Assembly: GCA_041652755.1 (NCBI GenBank)
Contig: JBAZGS010000018.1
Span: 1 to 15,262 of the forward strand
Length of the DNA: 15,262 nucleotides
Direction of reading: 5' to 3'
From: JAQTTT01 sp041652755
Lineage (GTDB): Archaea > Nanobdellota > Nanobdellia > Tiddalikarchaeales > Tiddalikarchaeaceae
This document shows, in pieces, positions 1-5,888 of the stretch. The notes beneath the pieces were generated by a model. It made no database searches. It was not told the origin of the DNA and saw only the letters and a list, made by a program, of their open reading frames with translations. Each line of letters starts with the position of its first letter. Position 1 is the first letter of the stretch. Position numbers and translations under genes: made by a program.

Positions 1-42
1 AAAGATTTTGATAATTTAATAAAATTTTTCAGCAAAATATGA
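1..42 (+). CDS. possible C-terminal tail of a plus-strand gene (5' cut by window edge)
   Basis: Frame 1 is open from the first base to a TGA at 40-42 and would encode the tail KDFDNLIKFFSKI. An eight-T tract follows almost at once (44-51), as at the end of an archaeal transcription unit, and the next gene lies on the opposite strand. The piece is too short to assign a family. The other two plus frames close within 20 bases, and the minus strand has no ATG here. It could equally be non-coding. Confidence 0.3.
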   Translation, partial: KDFDNLIKFFSKI

Positions 43-43
43 A

Positions 44-51
44 TTTTTTTT
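44..51 (+). terminator. oligo-T tract, possible archaeal terminator for the left-edge gene
   Basis: Eight consecutive T residues on the plus strand begin one base after the possible TGA at 40-42. Archaeal RNA polymerase stops at T-rich tracts without needing a hairpin. The tract also overlaps the stop codon of the convergent kinase gene. Support is weak because the upstream gene is barely visible. Confidence 0.3.
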
Positions 52-1018
52 AATTCATTGATTCCAATTCTTTCAATGTTCCTTTAAAAGCCCCTAAAGA
101 GAACCTAAGCTCTTTTTTCAAATCTTTATCGCTTAAGTTTTTTGATTTTTCATAAGTGTACCTTAGTCCATCTCCAATGTTTCCTAAAAAACAGTAAAAC
201 ATTGCTCTTTTGAATTCATCTTTTTTGAAATTCATGGCTTTCAAGATAACATCTTTGTTTAATGTATGAATGTCATCAAACTCATTAGGATTATATATAA
301 AACTGAAAGCTGAAGTATAAACCCTTAAAGGATTGCCAGAAATTAGCCAGTCAAAATCAATCAATCCACTGAATTTTTTATTTTTTACAATAATATTTCC
401 AAAATGTAAATCAGGAAAAACTAAACTAGGGAATTTCAATTCAAGTAAGTTCATATTTTTTTTGATAACCTTATTTGCAGAATCATAAAATTCTTGGCCA
501 ATAACTTTTTTATCCTTTAAAAAATCCAAATCATCAAGCCTTATTTTAGCTTCATCCTTTTCAGAAGCATGCATACCTATGTAATTTTTACCTTTTTTGA
601 TTATAGTTCCAAAACCTTTCATTTTTATTTTAGAAACATTTTTAGCTGCCTCAATAGCATCTTTAAATAGTTCATAAATCTCATTTTTTGTCAGCTGATG
701 TTTTTCAACCAAATTACTCATAACAACTCCAGGCACTTTTTCCATAATGAAATAAAAATTACCACTTGATAGTTTTCCTGAATCAATTATTTTAGCTTTC
801 ATTGCTCCAACTTTTTTTAGCTTATTATAAAAATAAAGAGTTTTTTCTAATGTATAATTGGCAATCATAGGATCTTTTCCAACCCTAATAATATAATCAC
901 ATTTATGGGTATTAGCCTCAAAAACATCATTAGAGTAGCCTCCGCTAAGCCTTTCAAGGCTTGATAATTCATAGCCTAATCCAGTAATTATTTTTTTAAT
1001 CTCAGCTTCGAGTTTCAT
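50..1018 (-). CDS. APH/choline kinase-fold phosphotransferase
   Basis: Predicted cytosolic small-molecule kinase of the aminoglycoside phosphotransferase/choline kinase superfamily, 322 aa, a normal length. Visible parts are a glycine-rich nucleotide loop (LSGGYSNDVFEA, residues 24-35), a hinge region (IMEKVPG, 91-97), a catalytic loop DLHFGN (203-208) with D203 as likely base and N208 as Mg ligand, and GLIDFD (218-223) with D221 as the second metal ligand. The usual HGD before the catalytic Asp reads FPD, so the conserved His is replaced by Phe201. The substrate cannot be read from the sequence: choline, sugars, antibiotics and homoserine are all possible for this fold. The gene is divergent from an MFS transporter. 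A TATA-like box about 27 nt upstream of the ATG supports this start and a leaderless mRNA. Confidence 0.8.
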   Translation of the reverse strand: MKLEAEIKKIITGLGYELSSLERLSGGYSNDVFEANTHKCDYIIRVGKDPMIANYTLEKTLYFYNKLKKVGAMKAKIIDSGKLSSGNFYFIMEKVPGVVMSNLVEKHQLTKNEIYELFKDAIEAAKNVSKIKMKGFGTIIKKGKNYIGMHASEKDEAKIRLDDLDFLKDKKVIGQEFYDSANKVIKKNMNLLELKFPSLVFPDLHFGNIIVKNKKFSGLIDFDWLISGNPLRVYTSAFSFIYNPNEFDDIHTLNKDVILKAMNFKKDEFKRAMFYCFLGNIGDGLRYTYEKSKNLSDKDLKKELRFSLGAFKGTLKELESMN

Positions 1019-1040
1019 AAATAAACTAAAGAATCAGCTC

Positions 1041-1070
1041 TATTTAAAAAATATAACTTATTTTATAAAT
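1041..1070. promoter_or_regulatory. back-to-back core promoters of the kinase and MFS genes
   Basis: On the minus strand, TTTAAATA (plus positions 1041-1048) is centred about 27 nt before the kinase ATG. On the plus strand, TTTATAAAT (1062-1070) is centred 26 nt before the MFS ATG. Archaeal TATA boxes sit about 25-30 nt before the transcription start, so both mRNAs should be leaderless or nearly so. No extra operator-like repeat was seen in this 73-bp gap. Confidence 0.6.
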
Positions 1071-1091
1071 AATAAATATCTTTTCTAGGTT

Positions 1092-2303
1092 ATGGATTTT
1101 AAAAAAGAATTATCTATTATGTGGAAGTTTTACTTGATAAGTATTTTAGATGGCTTGCAAAATATTACTGGCAGTGTAATAATTATTTATTTATTCACTA
1201 TTGGGTTATCAACAACAACTATAGGTATATTCATGGCTTTATTATCAATTACTTCAATATTGTTTGAGATTCCAACAGGGGTTGTTGCTGATGTTTTTGG
1301 AAGAAAATTAAGCACAATAATTAGCTATTTTTTAATACTTTCAGGAATAATAATTTATTTTTTAACAACAAATTTTGTTTGGATTTTGATTGCTTTCATT
1401 ATTACTGGTTTTGGCACCACTTTTCGTTCAGGCGCAGAGGAATCATGGAGGCTTGACTATTTTTTGCACTATGGAAATAAAAAATATTTAAACAGGATAA
1501 TATCAAGGAATAAAAGCTTATTTACAATAAGCCTTATGTCAAGTAATTTTTTAGCTTCAATTATTCTAATCCTATTACAGCCCATTTATGGCTTTGTTTC
1601 AGTAGTGAAATTAATGTTTTTTATAAAAATAATCCTCATGATTATTATGACTCTTTTAGCTTTTGCTATAAAAGAGCCTTATTTTAAGAAAAAAATGATT
1701 AAAAATTATTTTAAGGAATCAATTGGTGAAGCAAGAATCATTCTTAAAAAATCAATAAAAGAAATCAAAGGTAATAAGAAATTATTTTATGCATTTATTG
1801 CAAGTGCTCTTTTTATACTGGGCTCATTTGCAGCTCAAGAAGGTGGACCAATTCACTTTAACAATAATGGCATTAATGAATCATTATTTGGAATTATTTA
1901 TGGGATATCTTGTATTTTTAGCTATATTGCATTAGCATTGAATGAAAGAATTACTAACAAATTAGGGCTTAAAAAAACAATTATTATATCAAGCATCATC
2001 ATCTCTTTCAATTACTTATTATTCGGCTTTAATCTTGGATGGTGGTTGGTTCCAATATTCTTTTTGCAGTTCTTCTTTTGGGAATTACTGATAAATAATC
2101 TGTCCATTAGGATGAATGAAATAATCTCAACCAAACTAAGAGCAACAGTGTTATCTCTTAAAGGAATAACTGACAATATTCCAACAATGCTTAGCCAAAT
2201 ATTCATCTTTGGACTAATGGGTGATTATTTTGGAATAAGCACTGCATTAATATTCAGCAGCTTTTTCATTTTTGTAAGTATATTATTTTTCAAAAAAGTT
2301 TAA
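1092..2303 (+). CDS. MFS transporter
   Basis: Major facilitator superfamily permease, 403 aa, the usual length for a 12-helix member, and hydrophobic throughout. The loop between helices 2 and 3 carries MFS motif A, seen as PTGVVADVFGRK near residues 61-72. An acidic stretch SGAEESWRLD (113-122) follows in the region of helices 4-5. A basic central loop around 195-230 (KKKMIKNYFKESIGEARIIL and on) separates the two halves. The cargo is unknown; many relatives are drug or metabolite exporters. It is divergent from the APH-fold kinase. The start is supported by a TATA box 26 nt upstream. Its 3' end overlaps the convergent acetyltransferase gene by 14 bp. Confidence 0.85.
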   Translation: MDFKKELSIMWKFYLISILDGLQNITGSVIIIYLFTIGLSTTTIGIFMALLSITSILFEIPTGVVADVFGRKLSTIISYFLILSGIIIYFLTTNFVWILIAFIITGFGTTFRSGAEESWRLDYFLHYGNKKYLNRIISRNKSLFTISLMSSNFLASIILILLQPIYGFVSVVKLMFFIKIILMIIMTLLAFAIKEPYFKKKMIKNYFKESIGEARIILKKSIKEIKGNKKLFYAFIASALFILGSFAAQEGGPIHFNNNGINESLFGIIYGISCIFSYIALALNERITNKLGLKKTIIISSIIISFNYLLFGFNLGWWLVPIFFLQFFFWELLINNLSIRMNEIISTKLRATVLSLKGITDNIPTMLSQIFIFGLMGDYFGISTALIFSSFFIFVSILFFKKV

Positions 2304-2655
2304 ACTCTTTTCTTAATATTCCATAAATTAAGTCATCGTAAAATTTTTTATATTTGCATCTGGCTTGCCTTTGCACTCCTTCAAGCTTAAAACCATGCTT
2401 TTCAAGCAATTTTTTTGAAGCAGTATTTTCTGCATTCACATTAGCAGACACTCTGTTGAGCTTTAAATCCTTAAAAGCTAATTTTAAAACTAAATCAAGC
2501 GCTTCTGACATTAATCCTTTGCCTTGATATTTTTCGCCAAGCCAATAAGCTACTTTAGCATTCATATTAATTTTGTCAATCTTAAAAATAGAAATAATAC
2601 CTATCAATGAATCATTATTTATCCCTTCTTTTCTCGCATTTCTTGTTGCATCCAT
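2290..2655 (-). CDS. GNAT acetyltransferase, RimJ/RimL-like, N-terminally short
   Basis: This carries the acetyl-CoA-binding half of a GNAT N-acetyltransferase of the RimJ/RimL type. Visible are IGIISI (18-23, the beta-4 strand), YWLGEKYQGKGLMSEAL (37-53, with the Q-G-K-G pyrophosphate loop), NAENTAS (74-80) and LLEKHGFKLEG (83-93). Full-length relatives have about 170-180 aa; at 121 aa this one lacks roughly the first 50-60 residues (beta-1 to beta-3). Its ATG lies inside the end of iscU (41-bp overlap, different frame), and an in-frame TAA lies 12 codons before that ATG, so no longer version is possible. It is the last gene of the iscS-iscU operon and overlaps the convergent MFS gene. It could be a decaying remnant or a minimal enzyme. 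Confidence 0.65.
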   Translation of the reverse strand: MDATRNARKEGINNDSLIGIISIFKIDKINMNAKVAYWLGEKYQGKGLMSEALDLVLKLAFKDLKLNRVSANVNAENTASKKLLEKHGFKLEGVQRQARCKYKKFYDDLIYGILRKEFKLF

Positions 2656-3049
2656 GGCAGGGAGTTCTTTTGAAGCTTGTTTTGTCTTTGCTTAAGTAAT
2701 TGTCAATTGCTGCATTCAAAGCTTCTTCAGCCAAGTTAGAGCAGTGCATTTTAAGCTTAGGCAAGCCTTCTAGTTCTTTTGCCACGTCAGCTTTCGTGAT
2801 TTTTCTAGCATCATCTAAAGTCTTGCCTTTGGCCAATTGAGTAATCATTGATGAGGTTGCTATTGCTGAAGCGCATCCGAAAGTCTTGAATTTAATGTCT
2901 TTAATCTTGTTATTCTCAACTTTGATTTGAATCTCCATAACATCGCCGCAAACAGGATTTCCAACTTTGCCCACACCATCAGGATTCTTTAACTCACCAA
3001 CATTCATTGGGTGAGTAAAATTCTCAATCACTTTCTTGGAATACATCAT
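2615..3049 (-). CDS. iscU: iron-sulfur cluster assembly scaffold IscU
   Basis: IscU/NifU N-terminal-type scaffold on which Fe-S clusters are built from sulfide delivered by the cysteine desulfurase encoded just upstream. The three cluster-ligand cysteines are visible: C34 in NPVCGDV, C59 in FGCASAIATSS and C103 in KMHCSNLA, along with D36 and H102. The HscA-binding motif of bacterial IscU (LPPVK) reads LPKLK here, so Hsp70 recognition may differ. After the normal end near Y118 there is an extra 26-residue basic tail with CHGCNKKC (C131, C134, C138). The ATG forms an ATGA overlap with the iscS stop, and AGGTGAT lies 5 nt upstream, choosing M1 over M2. The length of 144 aa slightly exceeds the usual ~125-130 because of the tail. 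Confidence 0.95.
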   Translation of the reverse strand: MMYSKKVIENFTHPMNVGELKNPDGVGKVGNPVCGDVMEIQIKVENNKIKDIKFKTFGCASAIATSSMITQLAKGKTLDDARKITKADVAKELEGLPKLKMHCSNLAEEALNAAIDNYLSKDKTSFKRTPCHGCNKKCEKRRDK

Positions 3050-4200
3050 TTCTTATCACCTGAATATAATGGGCTCATAGCTCTTAATTTAGCAATTATT
3101 GGCTTTAATATTTTTACTAAGTAATCAATTTCTTTAATTGTGTTATATTTGCTGAAGCTGAATCTTATGCTTCCATGAGCTGTCTCATGCTTGAGCCCCA
3201 TTGCTAAAAGCACATGTGAGGCTTTTAGGGAAGTTGAAGAGCAAGCGCTGCCAGTTGAAACCATTATTCTTTTCTTGCTAAGCATTAAAAGAATAGACTC
3301 ACCTTCAATTCCCTTAAATGAAAAGTTAACATTATTGCATAGTCTATTATTGCCAGTTGCTCCGTTTAATTTAACATCAGGAATGTTTTGTACAATTTTG
3401 CTAATGGCATAATCCCTTAATTTAGTCATGTAATCAATGTTTTTTTGGCTTGATATTTGGACTGCTTTAGCAAAGCCTATAATTCCTGAAACATTCTCAG
3501 TTCCAGCCCGAAGTCCAAACTCATGGCTTCCTCCGCTTTGCCAAGCCTTAATCTTAGTGCCTTTTTTGATAAACAAAGCTCCAACACCTTTAGGGCCGTG
3601 AATTTTGTGCGCATTGATTGTAAGCAAATCAATACCCATTTCTTTCACATTTATTGGAACCTTAGTGTATGACTGGCATGCATCAGAATGAAAATAAACG
3701 CTTTTCTCCTTGCAAATTTTGCCTAATTCTTTAATATTGTTAATTGTTCCAACTTCATTATTAGCATGCATGATGGTGACTAGGCAAGTTTTCTTATTGA
3801 TTGCTTTTCTCAGAGCTTCAGGATTAACTGCTCCATTTTTGTCAACATCTAAATAAGTGACGTTAAAACCTTTGCTTTCCAGCCATTTGCATGAGTTAAG
3901 CACGCAATCATGCTCAACTTTGCTAGTAATAATATGATTTTTTTCCTTATTTGAAAATGCTATTGATTTTATTGCAAAATTGTTGGATTCAGTCCCTCCA
4001 GAAGTGAAAATTATCTCTTCAGGAGAAGCATTGATTGAGTCTGCTATAACTTTTCTTGCTTTTTCCAAGGCTTCTTTTGCCAATTGCCCCATTTCATGGA
4101 TTGAAGAAGCATTAGCGTAATTTTTGTCAAAAAAAGGGGTCATTGCTTTCAAGACTGCACCATCAACTTTTGTGCTTGCAGCGTTGTCAAAATAAATCAT
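3046..4200 (-). CDS. iscS: cysteine desulfurase IscS/NifS
   Basis: PLP enzyme that converts L-cysteine to L-alanine and passes the sulfur as a persulfide to scaffolds such as the adjacent IscU. From the ATG at 4200 it has 384 aa, typical of group I desulfurases. The N-terminus MIYFDNAAST is the standard family start. Other landmarks are SGGTESNN (67-74), H97 in EHDC (acid-base His), HSDACQ (171-176, cofactor Asp173), AHKIHGPKG (197-205, PLP lysine K199), GLRAGTEN (229-236) and STGSACSS (315-322, catalytic C320 on the mobile loop). An in-frame upstream ATG at 4224 would add eight residues. I prefer 4200 because it matches family N-termini, makes an ATGA overlap with the regulator's stop, and has a GGGGTG site 9 nt upstream. 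Confidence 0.96.
   Translation of the reverse strand: MIYFDNAASTKVDGAVLKAMTPFFDKNYANASSIHEMGQLAKEALEKARKVIADSINASPEEIIFTSGGTESNNFAIKSIAFSNKEKNHIITSKVEHDCVLNSCKWLESKGFNVTYLDVDKNGAVNPEALRKAINKKTCLVTIMHANNEVGTINNIKELGKICKEKSVYFHSDACQSYTKVPINVKEMGIDLLTINAHKIHGPKGVGALFIKKGTKIKAWQSGGSHEFGLRAGTENVSGIIGFAKAVQISSQKNIDYMTKLRDYAISKIVQNIPDVKLNGATGNNRLCNNVNFSFKGIEGESILLMLSKKRIMVSTGSACSSTSLKASHVLLAMGLKHETAHGSIRFSFSKYNTIKEIDYLVKILKPIIAKLRAMSPLYSGDKK
3055..3061 (-). promoter_or_regulatory. Shine-Dalgarno site of iscU
   Basis: AGGTGAT on the minus strand, 5 nt before the iscU ATG, matches the ATCACCT found near the 3' end of archaeal 16S rRNA. It lies within the last codons of iscS and fixes the iscU start at the first of two adjacent ATG codons. 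Confidence 0.7.
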
Positions 4201-4553
4201 TTGCAGCAGCACCCCTCTTCGCATTCAGTATCTTCAATGCTTTTATGAATCTTGCATAAGCAATTGCTTTTTCTTATAAATGAGCAAAGATTATTAATTT
4301 CTTTCACAGTGCAGGATTTATTGGCAGAAATATTCTTGGCTGATTCTTTTATTTTTAAAAGAGTGGCTTTGTCAAATTTTATATTTGCAGTTGCCCTTTT
4401 TGACTTAACATACTGGCACACTGCTGCTCCGCTTATCCCAAGCAATTTTGAGATGCTTTTTTGGTTTAATTTGTTTTTAGATAATTCAACAGCTAACTGC
4501 TTCCTTATTGCAGGTATTACATAATTTGCTTCAATCTCTTGCGGCTGTTTCAT
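4197..4553 (-). CDS. Cys-rich HTH regulator heading the isc operon (COG2522-like)
   Basis: Predicted DNA-binding regulator of 118 aa. Residues 10-57 look like the lambda-repressor-like HTH of the archaeal COG2522 group: PAIRKQLAVEL (14-24), then NQKSISKLLGISGAAVCQYV (30-49) as the helix-turn-helix, then KSKR. The C-terminal third is packed with cysteines: C81, C90, C98, C100, H103, C111 and C115-C117, in an arrangement CSFIRKSNCLCKIH that suits an Fe-S cluster or zinc. It is the first gene of the operon, overlaps iscS by ATGA, and its promoter carries a tandem palindrome between the TATA box and the ATG. By inference it is an autorepressor that senses Fe-S or metal status and controls iscS-iscU, similar in logic to bacterial IscR (an Rrf2-family protein) but a different fold. 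Cluster binding is not proven. Confidence 0.8.
   Translation of the reverse strand: MKQPQEIEANYVIPAIRKQLAVELSKNKLNQKSISKLLGISGAAVCQYVKSKRATANIKFDKATLLKIKESAKNISANKSCTVKEINNLCSFIRKSNCLCKIHKSIEDTECEEGCCCK
4210..4218 (-). promoter_or_regulatory. Shine-Dalgarno-like site of iscS inside the regulator's Cys tail
   Basis: AGAGGGGTG on the minus strand ends 9 nt before the ATG at 4200. The same bases encode part of the E-E-G-C stretch of the regulator's last residues, so the C-terminal codons of the upstream gene double as the ribosome-binding site. The match is looser than the AGGTGAT sites of iscU and the CARDB-like gene. Confidence 0.45.
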
Positions 4554-4557
4554 AAAA

Positions 4558-4587
4558 TTAACACAGTTAACAAATTAACAGTGTTAA
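4558..4587. promoter_or_regulatory. tandem palindromic operator of the isc operon
   Basis: Two copies of TTAAC-N3-GTTAA lie at 4558-4570 and 4575-4587, with centres 17 bp apart and a 4-bp CAAA spacer. Each copy is a perfect 5+5 palindrome around three bases. The two 13-mers are also inverted repeats of each other with one mismatch. The element fills the space between the TATA-like box (4588-4595) and the regulator's ATG (4553), covering the expected transcription start. A protein bound there should block polymerase entry. The likely ligand is the HTH regulator it precedes. Confidence 0.75.
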
Positions 4588-4602
4588 TTTATAAAGATTT
4601 CC
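4588..4602 (-). promoter_or_regulatory. core promoter (BRE/TATA) of the isc operon
   Basis: Reading the minus strand, a purine-rich BRE-like GGAAATC (4596-4602) is followed by TTTATAAA (4588-4595). The box centre is about 38 nt before the regulator's ATG, which implies a leader of roughly 10-15 nt. This unit is therefore not strictly leaderless, unlike most other first genes here. The operator abuts the box on its downstream side. Confidence 0.65.
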
Positions 4603-4680
4603 GCTAGAGGTAGCTTCTTTCAGCACCAAATACTTATTATTATTTATTGATTCATTTGAAAAAATAATTATTACTACTTG

Positions 4681-4688
4681 AAAAAAAA
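4681..4688 (-). terminator. oligo-T terminator after the HIT gene
   Basis: Eight A on the plus strand are T8 in the minus-strand transcript, starting 14 nt after the HIT stop codon. This is a standard archaeal-type U-tract terminator. It would insulate the hydrolase-HIT unit from the isc promoter that lies downstream on the same strand. Confidence 0.5.
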
Positions 4689-4702
4689 TCTTTTTATAAA
4701 CT

Positions 4703-5053
4703 TTAATTAAGCCATAAATTAAGCCCGTCTTTTTCAAACCTTGGCACTAAATGCAAATGGAAGTGAAAAACTGACTGCTGAGCATTCTTGCCGCTGGCAT
4801 TTAGCAAATTAACATCATTCACTCCTAATTCTTTCTTGTATTTCAATGCTAATTCTTTGGCAACAACAATTATTCTTTCCAACTCTTTATTAGGAATATC
4901 AAAAATATTTTCATAATGTTTTTTAGGAACTATCAAAGTATGGTTCTTGTTAACAGGATTATAATTCAAAAAAGCAACCACTAAATCATCCTCAAAAACA
5001 ATGCTGGATTTAACCTCTTTATTTGCAATTTTGCAAAAAATGCACTCTTTCAT
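4703..5053 (-). CDS. HIT family nucleotide hydrolase/transferase (HinT-like)
   Basis: Histidine triad protein of 116 aa, the length of HinT-type purine nucleoside phosphoramidases. The active-site triad is visible as HFHLHLV (97-103), with H97, H99 and H101. The N-terminus CIFCKIANKEV (4-14) is typical of the family, and NHTLIVPKKHYENIFDI (37-53) corresponds to the conserved nucleotide-binding segment. The expected activity is cleavage of AMP-linked phosphoramidates or small dinucleotides in the cytosol; the true substrate is unknown. C4 and C7 could form half a zinc site, as in some HIT proteins. It follows the alpha/beta hydrolase by 15 bp on the same strand and is probably co-transcribed. 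No clear Shine-Dalgarno site was seen. Confidence 0.92.
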   Translation of the reverse strand: MKECIFCKIANKEVKSSIVFEDDLVVAFLNYNPVNKNHTLIVPKKHYENIFDIPNKELERIIVVAKELALKYKKELGVNDVNLLNASGKNAQQSVFHFHLHLVPRFEKDGLNLWLN

Positions 5054-5068
5054 AAAATACTTGATGGA

Positions 5069-5809
5069 TTAATCATTTATTAATATTTTTTTGATTATTT
5101 CACTGACTTCTTTATAATGCTGCACATGGACTAAGTGAAAGCCGTTTAAAGTGAATAATTCATAATTTTTCAAAGGAATGTAATTATTGACAATTTCATC
5201 CTGCCTAGATTTAATAACATAGGCTTTCTGGCTGACTATTGGAATACTTTCAGCTCTGGCATTTTCAAGTATTGCCTTATGAACATGGCTTGGAGTTTGA
5301 AGCAGCATTTTAGCATACTCATCCAATAATCCATGATATTCATAAATTTTGTAAGACTTGACAAATAATTTTAAGATGAATCTAGGGGCAAACCTGGAGA
5401 AGAATTCGCTAATTAAAAAGAATAGGCTGATTGATTTAATGCCAAAAGCAGGATTAATAAGAATTAACTTTTCAACTTTAATTTTTTCGCTTAATTTCGC
5501 AGCCAAAAAACCTCCCATGCTAAAACCAATAATAATAGGATTAATGATTTTTTCTTTTTTTAAAAAATCAAGGATTAATTTTACTCCATAATCTGATTTG
5601 TAATACTTGGCATCTTTTGGCTTAGAGCTTTTTCCATGGCCAAGCATATCAAATGCCAAGATAGAATAATCCCTCTTTAAAGCATTAATTTGGTGGGTGA
5701 ACTCAGAATTATCTCCTGCTAGTCCGTGCAAAAAAACAATGAAAGGCTTGCCTTTAATCTTATTGAAATAATAATTAATCTTGAAGCCTTCAGGTGTTGC
5801 AAATAGCAT
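5069..5809 (-). CDS. alpha/beta hydrolase
   Basis: Serine hydrolase of the alpha/beta fold, 246 aa, with no signal peptide and so probably cytosolic. Landmarks are the oxyanion motif FLHGLAGD (26-33), DMLGHGKSS (54-62), the nucleophile elbow GFSMGG (95-100, S97), the likely acid D204 in SRQDEIV and the likely His225 in NGFHLVH. A variable cap domain lies around 125-190. The substrate (ester, lactone, lipid) cannot be told; the family covers esterases, lipases and haloperoxidase-like enzymes. It is the first gene of a two-gene unit with the HIT protein. The ATG is supported by TTTTAAAA centred about 26 nt upstream, which suggests a leaderless transcript. Confidence 0.88.
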   Translation of the reverse strand: MLFATPEGFKINYYFNKIKGKPFIVFLHGLAGDNSEFTHQINALKRDYSILAFDMLGHGKSSKPKDAKYYKSDYGVKLILDFLKKEKIINPIIIGFSMGGFLAAKLSEKIKVEKLILINPAFGIKSISLFFLISEFFSRFAPRFILKLFVKSYKIYEYHGLLDEYAKMLLQTPSHVHKAILENARAESIPIVSQKAYVIKSRQDEIVNNYIPLKNYELFTLNGFHLVHVQHYKEVSEIIKKILIND

Positions 5810-5831
5810 GAATTAATATTTTAATTATTAG

Positions 5832-5865
5832 TTTTAAAACTTAAGCATTTTAGAAACTTTTAAAG
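5832..5865. promoter_or_regulatory. back-to-back core promoters of hydrolase and YgiQ-like genes
   Basis: TTTTAAAA at 5832-5839 is centred about 26 nt before the minus-strand hydrolase ATG. TTTTAAAG at 5858-5865 is centred about 27 nt before the plus-strand YgiQ-like ATG at 5889. Both spacings fit leaderless archaeal transcription. No operator-like repeat was seen in the 79-bp gap. Confidence 0.55.
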
Positions 5866-5888
5866 ACAAAACTAGAATATAACTTATC

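Noticed and set aside
50..1018. Antibiotic-resistance aminoglycoside kinase
   Set aside because: The fold is shared with choline, homoserine and sugar kinases, the catalytic-loop His is missing, and no mobile element or resistance cassette is nearby. No resistance claim can be supported.
3191..3412. Open frames antisense to iscS, iscU, the regulator, the permease and others
   Set aside because: They show no family motifs, no promoter at the right distance and no Shine-Dalgarno site, and each lies fully inside a well-supported gene on the other strand.
4201..4224. Upstream in-frame ATG that would give IscS eight extra residues (MRRGVLLQ)
   Set aside because: It is coding sequence of the regulator's Cys tail in another frame. 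Family members begin at MIYFDNAAST, and the ATGA overlap at 4197-4200 is the better start.
4603..4614. GCTA-GAGG-TAGC inverted repeat as an RNA hairpin or regulator site
   Set aside because: The stem is only four base pairs and lies upstream of the isc promoter; it is too weak to call.
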